Below are positions 1 to 8,644 of a stretch of 64,000 bases of DNA, piece after piece; position 1 is the first letter of the stretch; every line of letters starts with the position of its first letter. Both the position numbers and the translations under genes were made by a program. The stretch comes from Caulobacter segnis (GTDB taxonomy: Bacteria; Pseudomonadota; Alphaproteobacteria; Caulobacterales; Caulobacteraceae). Below the pieces are notes generated by a model. That model saw nothing but the letters and a program-made list of their open reading frames with translations, was not told the origin of the DNA and made no database searches. The stretch is from the NCBI RefSeq assembly GCF_023935105.1, contig NZ_CP096040.1, positions 5,189,001 to 5,253,000 on the forward strand, given 5' to 3'.

Positions 1-1311
1 GGGCAGTTGCGCGACGCGCAGCACCTCGCCGCCGCCGTCGAAGTCGACGCCCTGGCCGTTGGCCAGCGTCGTCAGCCCCGCCGTCGAGGCCTGGCCATAG
101 GGCTTGCCCAGCACCGACCAGACGCCCGGATCCTCCATGCCCATGCGCCACAAGGCATAGCCGCGCGGCTTCCAGGGATCGGAGACCTTGACCTCGTTGA
201 ACAGAGTCACCGCGTCCATGAACCAGACCACGTGGTCGTCGCCGTTGTCGTCGGTGTAGGTGTAGGTCGGGTTCAGGGCGTCGTCGTCCATGCGGATCGT
301 CGCCCCGGCGTCCTGGGCGTTGCGCATGGCTTCGTGGAAGGTGGCCGGCGCGCCGGACGTGTGCTTGCCGTTCTTGTCCAGGGTCCAGTCGTAGCCGTAG
401 GCGGCCAGGGCCATCACCGTACGACTGGGATCCAGGCTCGCGAAGCGCTGGGCCAGTTGCGTCTCGTACCAGTCCTGGCCGGCGTTGGGGCCGGGATCGC
501 CCAGGGAATAGTGCTGGTCGTAAGCCATCAGCACCAGGGTGTCGGCGCTTTGCTGCAGGCGCTTGAGCGGCCAGCTGTCGTCGTCGAACGGGGCGGTGAC
601 CCAGACCTCGCGGCCGGCGCTGTTCAGGGCGGCGCGGGCCTCGTCCAGGAACTTCGGATAGGCCGCCAGCCCCTTGGCCGACAGCGCCTCAAAGTCGAAG
701 ACATAGCCGCCATAGCCGCGCTGGGCGGCCAGGGTCGTCAGGGTGTCGATCAGCTTGCGGCGGGCCAGCGGATCGACCAGCAGGGCGTCGGCCATCGGCC
801 CGTCGAACGCGGCGTTGGCCGAGTTGTGGACCAGCGGCAGCACGGCCGGGTGGTTGGCGGCGGCGGCGATCCGCGCCGCGCCTTCCGGGTCGTCGGTGAC
901 GTCGATGTCGCCCTTGGCGCCGCGGATCGCCACCCACTGCGGCGAGACCACGTCCAGCTTGTCGATGTTGCGGCGCAGGGACTCGCGGCTGTCCTCGTCC
1001 CACGTGACGTAGAAGCCAACCGACAGCGGCCGGGCGGCGGCGTCGTTGGCCGCGCCGCCCTTCGGACGCGGCACGCGGCGCCAGGTCTTGGCGGACGGCT
1101 TGAGCTTGTGCGCCGTCTCCTGGTGCAGCGACGTCAGGATGTGCGGATCCTTCAGCGGCGCGTCGGGCAGACGGGGCGCGAAGGCCAGGGTGGCCACGAA
1201 GCCGGCCACGATGGCGGCGACCGCCGAGGCGAAGATCCCGAGCCCCAGCTTGGCGCGCCGTTCACGCTTGCCCGTGGGATCGTGAAAGATGTGGCGGTCT
1301 TCGGGGGTCAT
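1..1311 (-). CDS. GH18-type glycoside hydrolase domain protein, N-terminal part (cut by window edge)
   Basis: The frame is open from the ATG at 1311 to base 1 and gives 437 residues with no stop, so the C-terminus lies outside the window. After a short basic cytoplasmic stretch there is one hydrophobic segment (about residues 22-45, GLGIFASAVAAIVAGFVATL), which suggests a membrane-anchored protein facing the periplasm. The rest resembles a family 18 glycoside hydrolase barrel: it has SVGFYVTWDEDS near the start, and GYVFDFEAL matches the GH18 DxxDxDxE strand, with the final Glu as the expected acid. Long proteins joining GH18, polysaccharide deacetylase and GT2 domains are known in related bacteria. 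This may be the front of one, but the downstream part cannot be seen. An in-frame TGA lies directly before the ATG, which fixes the start. Confidence 0.8.
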   Translation of the reverse strand, partial: MTPEDRHIFHDPTGKRERRAKLGLGIFASAVAAIVAGFVATLAFAPRLPDAPLKDPHILTSLHQETAHKLKPSAKTWRRVPRPKGGAANDAAARPLSVGFYVTWDEDSRESLRRNIDKLDVVSPQWVAIRGAKGDIDVTDDPEGAARIAAAANHPAVLPLVHNSANAAFDGPMADALLVDPLARRKLIDTLTTLAAQRGYGGYVFDFEALSAKGLAAYPKFLDEARAALNSAGREVWVTAPFDDDSWPLKRLQQSADTLVLMAYDQHYSLGDPGPNAGQDWYETQLAQRFASLDPSRTVMALAAYGYDWTLDKNGKHTSGAPATFHEAMRNAQDAGATIRMDDDALNPTYTYTDDNGDDHVVWFMDAVTLFNEVKVSDPWKPRGYALWRMGMEDPGVWSVLGKPYGQASTAGLTTLANGQGVDFDGGGEVLRVAQLP

Positions 1312-1407
1312 TCAGGCGCTCGCGGTTTGTTGCGCCATTGATACCTGAAATTGACCGAAGCGTGGCGGTGCGGCGTCCAGGCGACGGCGACGTTTGGTCG
1401 CAGCCCC

Positions 1408-2754
1408 TCAGTCTACCCAATCCCGGTCCAGCCGGCGCGAAGCCAGGAAGAACAGCAGCGCCGCCAGCAGGTAGAAGCCCATGCCGGTATAGATCGCCCA
1501 GCGCAGCGACTCCGCGCCGAACACCGGCTTCAGCAGATCCGAGACCTTGCCGAAGTAGTAGAGCCCCACGGCGATGCCCAGGAGGTTGTTGATCAGCAGG
1601 AACAGGGCCGAGGCCGTGGTCCGCATCGGGGCGGGCGCCAGGTGTTGCACGGCCGCGGTGATGGGCCCCAGCCAGGTCAGGTTCAGGCCGGTGGGGATCA
1701 GGAAAATCACGAAGGCCAGGGCCAGGGACGCCTGACCGCCCAAAACGCCCCCTTGGCCGCCGACCAGCGAACCGCTGTTCATGGCCAGCAGGAAGCAGGG
1801 CACGGAGATCAGGAAGGCCACGGCGGGCGTCAGCGGGTAGCCCGCCTTGGACTTGGCGCCCAGCCGGTCGGCCATCACCCCGCCCATCCAGATGCCGACG
1901 GCGCCGCCCAGGAAGGCGATGCCCGAATAGTACCAGGCCGTCTGGGCCAGGGTCAGGCCCAGGCTGCGCATGAAGAACGACGGCAGCCAGGCCGCGACGC
2001 CGTAGCCGCAGACCGACGACGAGGCCGCGCCCAGCGAGAGCAGCCAGAAGCTGGGCTTGGCCGCCAGCAGTCGGACCACCTGGGACAACGGCGCGGCCGG
2101 CGTCGGCGCGATCGGCGGCTCGCCAGGAGCGCGGTCGGCGCGGCCGCGCGGCGGATCGCGCATCACCAGGCGGAAGACCGGGGCCAGCAGCACGCCCAGC
2201 AGGCCGACCGCGATGAAGGCCGTGCGCCAGCCGTAGTGGACCGCCAGCAGCCCGCCGACCAGCGTGCCGGCCGCCGTGCCCAGCGGAATGCCGAAGGCGT
2301 AGGCGGCCAGGGCCCGGGCGCGCTGATGCTTGGGGAAGTAGTCGGCGATCAGGGAATAGGCCGGGGCCACGCCACCCGCCTCGCCGATGCCCACGCCCAT
2401 CCGGGCCATGAACAGGTGGCCGAAGCTTCCCACCACGCCGCACAGGGCGGTGAAGCCGCTCCACAGGGTCAGGGCGGCGGTCATGATCCAGACGCGACTG
2501 AAGCGGTCGGCCAGCCAGGCGATCGGGATGGCCAGGGTCGTGTAGAGCAGGGCGAAGGCCAGGCCGCCCATCAGGCCGAACTGGGCGTCGGTCAGGCCGA
2601 ACTCGTCCTTGATCGGCTTGGCCAGGATGCCCAGGATCTGCCGGTCCAGGAAGTTGAAGGTGTAGGCCAGGACCAGCATGGCCAGGACCACGTAGCGATA
2701 GCCGGACGGCTTCGCCCCCATGGGAACCGGCGTTTCGATCCCGTTCTCGCCCAT
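1408..2754 (-). CDS. MFS transporter (spinster-like family)
   Basis: The 448-residue product has about 12 hydrophobic segments, normal for a major facilitator. Family signs are an early LDRQILGILAKPIKDEF stretch after the first helix, a loop-2/3 motif LADRFSRVWIM (the MFS A motif G-x3-DR-x-R/K), and GEAGGVAPAYSLIADYFPKHQRARALA in the helix 4-5 region. This pattern is typical of the spinster-like/hexuronate-type MFS proteins that sit beside TonB receptors in Caulobacterales and sphingomonads. The gene lies 85 bases downstream of the TonB receptor on the same strand, separated by a GC-rich hairpin. The pair probably moves one substrate across the outer and then the inner membrane. The substrate is unknown. 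The start ATG opens a short polar N-terminus before helix 1, as expected. Confidence 0.88.
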   Translation of the reverse strand: MGENGIETPVPMGAKPSGYRYVVLAMLVLAYTFNFLDRQILGILAKPIKDEFGLTDAQFGLMGGLAFALLYTTLAIPIAWLADRFSRVWIMTAALTLWSGFTALCGVVGSFGHLFMARMGVGIGEAGGVAPAYSLIADYFPKHQRARALAAYAFGIPLGTAAGTLVGGLLAVHYGWRTAFIAVGLLGVLLAPVFRLVMRDPPRGRADRAPGEPPIAPTPAAPLSQVVRLLAAKPSFWLLSLGAASSSVCGYGVAAWLPSFFMRSLGLTLAQTAWYYSGIAFLGGAVGIWMGGVMADRLGAKSKAGYPLTPAVAFLISVPCFLLAMNSGSLVGGQGGVLGGQASLALAFVIFLIPTGLNLTWLGPITAAVQHLAPAPMRTTASALFLLINNLLGIAVGLYYFGKVSDLLKPVFGAESLRWAIYTGMGFYLLAALLFFLASRRLDRDWVD

Positions 2755-2784
2755 GACCTGCCCTCGCTACGCTACAGCTTGCAT

Positions 2785-2822
2785 AAAGAAGGGGCGGGAC
2801 CTGTCACGACAAGCCCCGCCCC
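2785..2822 (-). terminator. Terminator-like hairpin between TonB receptor and MFS genes
   Basis: Read on the minus strand, GGGGCGGG and CCCGCCCC form an 8-bp stem (2815-2822 with 2791-2798). The loop holds a small TGTC/GACA inner pairing, and the stem is followed by TTCTTTAT. The T-run is imperfect, so this is probably a partial terminator that lowers MFS expression relative to the receptor. Confidence 0.5.
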
Positions 2823-2839
2823 GCTTCACGACTGGATGA

Positions 2840-5086
2840 TCAGAAGGCCAGCTCTACCGAGGCGGCCACGGTGCGCGGCGGGCCGTAGAAGCCGATCACC
2901 GAGTTGTTGTAGGTCGGCGCCCCGAAGTTGTAGCCGCCGGTGCGGTACTTCTCGTTGGTCAGGTTCTTGCCGGTCAGGGCCAGCTTGTACTTGCCGCCCG
3001 GGGCCGTCCAGATCGCCGTCAGGTCGACCAGGGTGAAGGCCTTCTGGTCCAGGGCCGGCAGCGGTTGCTCGAACTGCTGGTAGCTGTCGCGATAGCTGAC
3101 CATCGGGGTGATGGCCAGGCCGCCGCCCGCCAGCTCGCCGCGCCAGGTCAGGCTGACATTGCCCGTCCATTCCGGCGTGTTCTGGAAACCGTAGAGGTCG
3201 GCGACGTTGATCACCTGACCGGTCGCCAGCGTCGTCGACGGGTTCAGCGGGTTGGGCGCGCCGGCCGGCACGAAGCGGGTGAAGGTGTCGTACTTGGCGT
3301 GGATGTAGCCCAGGGCGACGTTGGCCGACAGGCTCTGGCTGAGCTTGGCGTTGGCCTCGAACTCCGCGCCGTACAGGGTGGACGAGCCGGCGTTGTCGAC
3401 CGAGCTGGCGATGCCCGACGGCACCACGACCTGGGTGGTGACCTGCTGGTCGGTATATTTCGACAGGAAGATCGCCGACGAGAACGAGACCCGGCGGTCC
3501 AGCGCGAAGCCCTTCAGGCCGGCCTCGTAGGTCTTGACGACCTCGGGCTTGTAGCCGTTGACGGTCTGCGGGGTGATGAAGGCGTCGCCGCGCATGTCCC
3601 AGCCGCCCGACTTGTAGCCCTTCGAGAACGAGGCGTAGGTCGTCAGGTCGTCGCTGAGCTCGTAAGAGGCCGAGATGCGCGGGGTGAACTGCGAGAAGGT
3701 CTTCTCGGCGTTGTAGTTCGTGCGCACCTGTAGGATCGGGCGCTGGGCGCCGCCTTGGTACGGCGAGGGCGTCGCGCCCAGATAGAAGAAGCGGAAGACG
3801 TTGGCGCGCTTGGAGTCGCGGGTGGCGCGAGCGCCCAGCGAGACCTTCAGGCGATCGGTCAGGTTGGCGCTGAAGTCGAAGAAGGCCGCGAAGCTCTGGG
3901 TGTTGACCTTGCCGCCGTCGGCGATCGAGACGCCCAGGTTGCCGGCGATGGTGTCGAACTCGCCCGAGGCCTGGCTGTTCATGTAGTACAGGCCGAACAC
4001 GCCCTGGACGTTGTCGTCCGCATAGACCGCCTGCAGTTCCTGCGAGAACGAGCCGTCGTCATAGGTCGCCGGGACGTCCAGGGTCGGCAGCGGCGTGCCG
4101 TCGAAGTCGATCAGGGTCTGGGTGTGGCCCTTGCGGTGGGCCGTGATCGACTTCAGCGTCACCGCGTCGGTGACATTCCACTCGCCGGTCAGCGACAGCC
4201 CCTTGGTGACGACGTGGTTCTTGTCGCCCAGGCCCGCCTGGGTGTCGTAGACGCCCAGGATCGGATAGTTGCCCACCGTCGGCAGGGTCTCGCGGTGACC
4301 GTGACGCGGGTTGGAGTCGTCCTCGACCCGGTCGTAGGCCAGGCGGAAGAACAGATCCTGCGTCGGCTTCCACTCGGCGCTCAGGCGATAAGCCTCGACG
4401 TCCTTGTCGTACTGCTCCGCGCCGGTGGTCAGGTTCTTGCCGTAGCCGTCGCGCTTGTAGAGCGCGTAGGCGCCGCCGATCGACAGGCCGGTGTCGGCGA
4501 TCGGCGTCTGGGCCGAGACCAGCAGGTCGGTCTGGTTATAGCTGCCGTACGTGCCGCGCACCTTGCCGCCGGCCTCGTCGCCCAGCTTCTTGGTCACGTA
4601 CTTGATCGCGCCGCCGATGGTGTTGCGGCCATAGAGCGTGCCTTGCGGGCCGCGCAGCACTTCGATGCGGTCGATGTCGAAGATGTCCAGCACCGCGCCC
4701 TGCGGACGATAGATGTAGACGTCGTCGACATAGAGACCCACGCCGGGCTCGTAGCCCCACAGCGGATCCTGCTGGCCCACGCCGCGGATGTAGCTGATCA
4801 GGGTCGAGTTCGAACCGCGCGCCGTCTGCACCGTGATGTTCGGGGTGGTCTGCTGCAGGACGGTGATGTCCGTGCCGCCCGCGCGCTCCAGCCGGTCGGC
4901 CGAGAAGGCCGAGACGGCGACCGGGACGTCCTTGAGATTTTCCTCGCGACGGCGGGCGGTGACGATCACCTGCTCGACGCCCACCGCGGCGTCCTCGCCG
5001 GCCGGAGCCTCCTGGGCCACGGCGACGCCCGCGATCGCGCTCCACGCCGCGCCAGCCAGCAGCGCGGCCTTCCACATCGAAGTCAT
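2840..5086 (-). CDS. TonB-dependent receptor
   Basis: The product is a 748-residue outer-membrane receptor. The N-terminus is a clear Sec signal peptide (MTSMWKAALLAGAAWSAIAG, cleavage after VAVAQ). A TonB-box-like segment follows (VEQVIVTARRREENL), then the plug domain with the conserved IDRIEVLRGPQGTLYGRNTIGGAI. The remainder is a beta-barrel ending in a terminal Phe (ASVELAF), the usual outer-membrane insertion signal. It is of the FecA/CirA-like class that Caulobacter uses for many organic substrates, not clearly a siderophore receptor. The ligand is unknown. The MFS gene downstream and the TetR gene upstream suggest one regulated uptake unit. A strong ribosome binding site (GGGAGGGG) precedes the ATG. 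A perfect 9-bp-arm palindrome lies about 140 bases upstream. Confidence 0.93.
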   Translation of the reverse strand: MTSMWKAALLAGAAWSAIAGVAVAQEAPAGEDAAVGVEQVIVTARRREENLKDVPVAVSAFSADRLERAGGTDITVLQQTTPNITVQTARGSNSTLISYIRGVGQQDPLWGYEPGVGLYVDDVYIYRPQGAVLDIFDIDRIEVLRGPQGTLYGRNTIGGAIKYVTKKLGDEAGGKVRGTYGSYNQTDLLVSAQTPIADTGLSIGGAYALYKRDGYGKNLTTGAEQYDKDVEAYRLSAEWKPTQDLFFRLAYDRVEDDSNPRHGHRETLPTVGNYPILGVYDTQAGLGDKNHVVTKGLSLTGEWNVTDAVTLKSITAHRKGHTQTLIDFDGTPLPTLDVPATYDDGSFSQELQAVYADDNVQGVFGLYYMNSQASGEFDTIAGNLGVSIADGGKVNTQSFAAFFDFSANLTDRLKVSLGARATRDSKRANVFRFFYLGATPSPYQGGAQRPILQVRTNYNAEKTFSQFTPRISASYELSDDLTTYASFSKGYKSGGWDMRGDAFITPQTVNGYKPEVVKTYEAGLKGFALDRRVSFSSAIFLSKYTDQQVTTQVVVPSGIASSVDNAGSSTLYGAEFEANAKLSQSLSANVALGYIHAKYDTFTRFVPAGAPNPLNPSTTLATGQVINVADLYGFQNTPEWTGNVSLTWRGELAGGGLAITPMVSYRDSYQQFEQPLPALDQKAFTLVDLTAIWTAPGGKYKLALTGKNLTNEKYRTGGYNFGAPTYNNSVIGFYGPPRTVAASVELAF

Positions 5087-5224
5087 GGGGTTTCCCCTCC
5101 CTTGCGTTCCGCCCTTCCCGATCCGGATCCGTCTTTTCGCGGACGCGTGCTCGGGAGTTTCGCCAATTCATCGAACAGCGAATTGCGGACACCATCACCC
5201 GAACCGGCGTCGGACGCCAGCTCT

Positions 5225-5244
5225 TTTTCATCAGGTGATGAAAA
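5225..5244. promoter_or_regulatory. Perfect inverted repeat, candidate TetR operator
   Basis: TTTTCATCA-gg-TGATGAAAA has two 9-base arms that are exact reverse complements. It sits between the end of the TetR gene (5287) and the start of the TonB receptor (5086), in the receptor's promoter region. Size and symmetry fit a TetR dimer site. The link to the neighbouring regulator is inference. Confidence 0.6.
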
Positions 5245-5286
5245 TAGACCGGAGACGGATGATGCGCCCCCGCGATGCGGGGAGGA

Positions 5287-6006
5287 TTACTTCCGAGCCT
5301 TGGCGACCACGGCCTCGAAGCCGGCCGCGCAGTACGCGAACAGCCGCTGACGGACCGCCTCCAGGTCGCTGGAATGGCACTCGCCTTCCGACAGCGAGTC
5401 GATCCGTCCGGTCTCGGACAGGGCCAGCATCATCGATCCGGTCAGGAACTGGTAGCACCAGTAGAGGTCGCGGTACTCGGCCTGGGGACGCACCGTCTTC
5501 AGAGTCTCGACCAGGCGGTGGACCACCGGGTCGAAGAACCGGGTCATGGTCTCGCCGCCCCAGGCCGGCGTGTTGTTCACCTGGGCCACCAGGGCGAAAT
5601 AGCTCTTCCACCCCGGACCGCCGTCCTGCGAGATGCGCAGCAGCGGGTCGATGAAGGCCTCGATCACGCCCTCGACGGTCATCGCGCCCTTATGGGAATG
5701 TAGATAGGCGTCCATCGAGGCCTCGCGGGCCTGGTTCAGGATCTCGGCCCGGCGCAGGAACACCGCGTCGAACAGCTCGCGCTTGGCGCCGAAATAATAG
5801 TGGATCAACGCCGTATCGACACCGGCCTCGGCCGCCACCTGGCGGGTGGTCACGCCGTAGAAGCCGTGGCGCGCGAACAGGCCCTCGGCGGCGTCGAGGA
5901 TGGTCTCCTTCAGGTCCAGGCCCTTGGCCTTGGACGGTCTGCCCCGCCCGCCGGCGCGCGCCCCCGACTTGGGTGCGGACTTGGTCAGGGGCTTGGCTGC
6001 GGTCAT
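5287..6006 (-). CDS. TetR family transcriptional regulator
   Basis: From the ATG at 6006 this encodes 239 residues. A basic Ala/Gly/Lys-rich tail leads into a classic TetR DNA-binding domain: ETILDAAEGLFARHGFYGVTTRQVAAEAGVDTALIHYYFGAK. The C-terminal part is a ligand-binding helical domain of CecR/TetR_C size, with no recognisable ligand signature. An in-frame ATG at 6099 would add 31 residues, but that start overlaps the carotenoid oxygenase gene and the added peptide is Pro/Arg-rich and unlike the family, so 6006 is preferred. No ribosome binding site is free in front of 6006; a very stable hairpin ends 8 bases upstream. It probably controls the TonB receptor/MFS pair, the carotenoid oxygenase genes, or both. 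Confidence 0.88.
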   Translation of the reverse strand: MTAAKPLTKSAPKSGARAGGRGRPSKAKGLDLKETILDAAEGLFARHGFYGVTTRQVAAEAGVDTALIHYYFGAKRELFDAVFLRRAEILNQAREASMDAYLHSHKGAMTVEGVIEAFIDPLLRISQDGGPGWKSYFALVAQVNNTPAWGGETMTRFFDPVVHRLVETLKTVRPQAEYRDLYWCYQFLTGSMMLALSETGRIDSLSEGECHSSDLEAVRQRLFAYCAAGFEAVVAKARK

Positions 6007-6014
6007 GAGAAACG

Positions 6015-6064
6015 GCCCCGCCGTGGTTGCGCTCCGTCCTCGGATAGGCGCAACCCGGCGGGGC
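6015..6064. other. Very stable 17-bp hairpin upstream of the TetR start
   Basis: GCCCCGCCG-t-GGTTGCGC pairs with GCGCAACC-CGGCGGGGC, giving 17 base pairs broken by a single bulged T, with a 15-base loop. It lies between the carotenoid oxygenase stop and the TetR ATG. On the minus strand only CGTTTCTC follows, which is a weak T-run. It could terminate transcription in part, or bury the ribosome binding site of the TetR gene. Confidence 0.65.
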
Positions 6065-6085
6065 TGGCAAGTGACCGCTGTTACG

Positions 6086-7549
6086 TCAGGCCTGAACAAA
6101 GATCCCGTGAAAGGTCACCGGCAGGGCCACCGACGCCCGCCAGGCGGCGATCGGACCCTGCTTCACATGGCGAGCGTCGAACACGTGCAGCTCGGTCGCC
6201 TTGGCGTCCAGGTTCAGCGTCGTCCCGACCAGCCAGCCGTCCAGTTCCTCGGACGAACCCGGGCGCGGGACGAACACCGTCTCCTCGACCAAGTGGCGCG
6301 GACCGAAGTCGAAGACCTGGTCGCTGTCAGCCTTCCAATCGCGCACGGCGATCCCCTGGAACAGCGGACGGTCGGGCCTTTCGTTGGTGACGTGGACGGC
6401 GTAGCGGCGGGCCTGGCCGGCGAAGCGGGCGTCGCCGCGCGGGAACTCGGCGGCGACCATCTCCTTGGCCAACTCGCCACGGCCGTCGGCGTGCAAAGCG
6501 ATCATGGCCCGGCGCGGCGGCGTGGCGCGGACATGCTTGCCTTGCAGGAACAGGCCGGCGTTCTGGGCCGTGCCGGACGGATCCTCGTCGATGCAGGCGT
6601 CGAAGCGGATGGTTCCGTCGGTTTCCTCCCAGGCGTCGCCCAGGTGGAAGAAGAAGAACGGCGGCAGCTCGAACACCCGACGCTTGGAGAGGTCGTCCTT
6701 GTCGATCACCAGCACCTGGGTCCCGAGCTCGGGCTTCCAGCTCATGGCGGCGGCGACCGGCATGGTGAAGCGCTCCTGCACCCAGGGCTGCAGCAGTATC
6801 ACCAGATGGCGGGCGGTGGCGGTGAAGTCGTGCATGTAGCTGTTGCGCGGCAGCTTGATCACCTCGGCCTTGCGCAAGGCGCCGTCTGGGGCCAGCTGCC
6901 AGACGATCGCCCGGCCGCCGCCCAGGCCCAGGTTCCAGATCGTTCCGTCCGGCTGCACGCGCGGATGGGCCAGGAACGGCATGGCCTTGAGGTCGGGGCG
7001 CAGGGTCTTGAAGCCGCGCGTCTCCAGGGTCACCGGATCCAGCATGGTGGGCGAACCGCCCTCCCACAGGGCCCACAGCTCACCCCCGGCCATCAGCACC
7101 GAGGTGTTGGCGGCGTTGGCGTCGTCGGGTCCGGTCAGCCGCGCGCCGGGGCCGGGCGCCGTGCCATAGCCGGGGGTGATCACGGCGTTGGCGGCGGCGT
7201 CCTGGCGACGCTTCACGGTGTCGACGAAACGCGCGCTCATCCGCGCTTGGCCGTCGGCGATCTGGAACCGGCGGACCATGCCGTCACCGTCGAACCAGTG
7301 GCCGACCGAGCCGCCCGGACGGCGGAACTTGGCGGGGCCGTTGCGGAACAGCGTGCCCCTCAGCGCGGCCGGCGCGCGGCCGTGCAGGCGGGTCAGGCCG
7401 GTCGGGGCGACGTCGCTCTCGACGTCGGCCAGGCCCAGCACCCAATCCCCGGCCTTGGCGTTGGCGGCGGCGGCCCAGACCGCCTCGGGTGTCAGCAGGG
7501 AGGCCCCGCCCAGCAGGGCTGCGGTCCGCAGGATGTCGCGCCGGTTCAT
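6086..7549 (-). CDS. Exported carotenoid oxygenase (RPE65/CCD family)
   Basis: The 487-residue product starts with MNRRDILRTAALLGGASLL, a twin-arginine-type signal ending near AVWAAAA, so the enzyme is probably exported folded. The mature part matches the carotenoid/stilbene cleavage oxygenase family: LRGTLFRNGPAKF near the start, HWFDGDGMVRRF, AHPRV, YMHDFTATARHLVI and HLGDAWEETDG. The conserved His residues that hold the Fe(II) appear in these segments. Such enzymes split conjugated double bonds with O2 (carotenoids, apocarotenoids, lignostilbenes). The substrate here cannot be read from sequence. It follows the DUF2306 and DUF2141 genes by short gaps on the same strand. The frame is open far upstream, but the ATG at 7549, with a ribosome binding site (AGGAGGGG), is the clear start. 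Confidence 0.9.
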   Translation of the reverse strand: MNRRDILRTAALLGGASLLTPEAVWAAAANAKAGDWVLGLADVESDVAPTGLTRLHGRAPAALRGTLFRNGPAKFRRPGGSVGHWFDGDGMVRRFQIADGQARMSARFVDTVKRRQDAAANAVITPGYGTAPGPGARLTGPDDANAANTSVLMAGGELWALWEGGSPTMLDPVTLETRGFKTLRPDLKAMPFLAHPRVQPDGTIWNLGLGGGRAIVWQLAPDGALRKAEVIKLPRNSYMHDFTATARHLVILLQPWVQERFTMPVAAAMSWKPELGTQVLVIDKDDLSKRRVFELPPFFFFHLGDAWEETDGTIRFDACIDEDPSGTAQNAGLFLQGKHVRATPPRRAMIALHADGRGELAKEMVAAEFPRGDARFAGQARRYAVHVTNERPDRPLFQGIAVRDWKADSDQVFDFGPRHLVEETVFVPRPGSSEELDGWLVGTTLNLDAKATELHVFDARHVKQGPIAAWRASVALPVTFHGIFVQA

Positions 7550-7560
7550 GATCCCCTCCT

Positions 7561-8010
7561 CTAGTTCAGGTGGATGACTTGGACGTTGGCGCCGGCCTTC
7601 ACCTCGAAGGCGGCGGCGTCGAAGGCCGGCGGCCCCATCATCACCGGCGCGTCCTTGGAGAAACCGAACGGCTCGGTCGGCATGCCGAAGGGGTTCTTGC
7701 CCATCTTCCCATCGCCATCGACGTCCTGGAACACGCGAACCGCGTAGGTCCCCGGCGGAAGGGCGACGATCTTGGCGCTGGGCGTGGCGTCGGCGGCCGA
7801 GGCGGCGGCGGCGCGGACGGGCTTGCCCGAGGTCCAGGCCTGGGCGCTGTCGTAGACGGCGATCATCACCTGGCCGGTCTTGGCCTTGAGATCCGGGAAG
7901 CTCAGGGTCAGGTCGCCGAACGCCTCCTGGGCGTGGGCGGCCGGCGCGACGCCAACAACGAGGGGGGTGGCGAGCGCCAGAGCGGCGATCAGGGTCTTCA
8001 GCGAGGTCAT
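7561..8010 (-). CDS. DUF2141 secreted protein
   Basis: The 149-residue product has a Sec signal peptide (MTSLKTLIAALALATPLVVG, cleavage near AAHAQ). The mature domain has the DUF2141 pattern: GQVMIAVYDSAQAW near the start, LPPGTYAVRVFQDVDGDGKMGKN in the middle and MPTEPFGFSKDAP near the end. The family is a small periplasmic beta-sandwich of unknown role. In related genomes it is often found next to carotenoid oxygenases or TonB receptors. Here it sits 11 bases upstream of the carotenoid oxygenase start, so co-transcription is very likely, and it may support that enzyme in the periplasm. No catalytic residues are evident. Confidence 0.87.
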   Translation of the reverse strand: MTSLKTLIAALALATPLVVGVAPAAHAQEAFGDLTLSFPDLKAKTGQVMIAVYDSAQAWTSGKPVRAAAASAADATPSAKIVALPPGTYAVRVFQDVDGDGKMGKNPFGMPTEPFGFSKDAPVMMGPPAFDAAAFEVKAGANVQVIHLN

Positions 8011-8052
8011 GGTCTTGTCCTTGATGAGGGATGTGAAGGGAGAGGGCGCGGC

Positions 8053-8571
8053 TCAGCCCAGGAACACGGTCCAGAGCAGACGGCCGGGGAGGAAGGTGAA
8101 GACGCCGGCGATCAGCAGGCCGCCAACGAACATGCCGGTCATGGCCCGGCGGTGGGCGGCGACCTTGCCGCGCTTGATCGCGTAGACCGCGCCTGGCAGG
8201 CCCACGATGGTCCAGCCCGACAGCAGGTGGATAAAGCTGAAATGGCCGGGGTTGATCTCGCGGATGAACAGCGAGCTGACCGCCGTGGTCCCCATGGCCA
8301 GCACCCAGGTCCAGCCCAGCAGCTTGTGCGCCGTCGTGCCCTTGACCCGCAGCATCAGCACCGCGCCGATGACCAGGGCCGTCAGGGCGGCGGTCAGGTG
8401 GACCTGGACGACCGTGGGCGCGGCGGCGATCAGCGACAGGTTCGGAGCGTGCGGCTTCGCCGCGGCCACGGCGGCGATGACGACGGCGGCGCCCACGCCC
8501 AGGGCGGCGTTGCGGACGCCGGTCCCGCGATCGGCGGCGGCTTGCGAAATTGACTTGCCGTACGCGGCCAT
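8053..8571 (-). CDS. DUF2306 membrane protein
   Basis: This is a 172-residue protein with about four membrane helices. The DUF2306 signature is clear: VHLTAALTALVIGAVLMLRVKGTTAHKLLGWTW in the first half, FIHLLSGWTIVG in the middle, and AIKRGKVAAHRRAMTGMFVGGL near the end. Conserved His and Arg residues at helix ends could bind metal or haem, but the family function is unknown. It heads the probable operon DUF2306-DUF2141-carotenoid oxygenase and diverges from a LytTR regulator gene 74 bases away. The ATG at 8571 is chosen over an ATG three codons upstream; either is possible. Confidence 0.85.
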   Translation of the reverse strand: MAAYGKSISQAAADRGTGVRNAALGVGAAVVIAAVAAAKPHAPNLSLIAAAPTVVQVHLTAALTALVIGAVLMLRVKGTTAHKLLGWTWVLAMGTTAVSSLFIREINPGHFSFIHLLSGWTIVGLPGAVYAIKRGKVAAHRRAMTGMFVGGLLIAGVFTFLPGRLLWTVFLG

Positions 8572-8644
8572 TGTCTGCACTCCCGGTCGTGGCGGGGCGT
8601 CCGATCGCCTCGCCGTCGAGAACCTGATTGGAGTGGGCGGGTCC

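Noticed and set aside
1312..1338. Eight-codon upstream reading frame before the GH18 gene (ATG at 1338, stop touching the GH18 ATG)
   Set aside because: It is short, has no clear ribosome binding site, and could arise by chance. It is kept only as the reason why the GH18 start cannot lie farther upstream.
3755..5350. A 531-codon plus-strand frame across the TonB receptor
   Set aside because: It is antisense to a receptor with full family motifs and has no recognisable domain or ribosome binding site.
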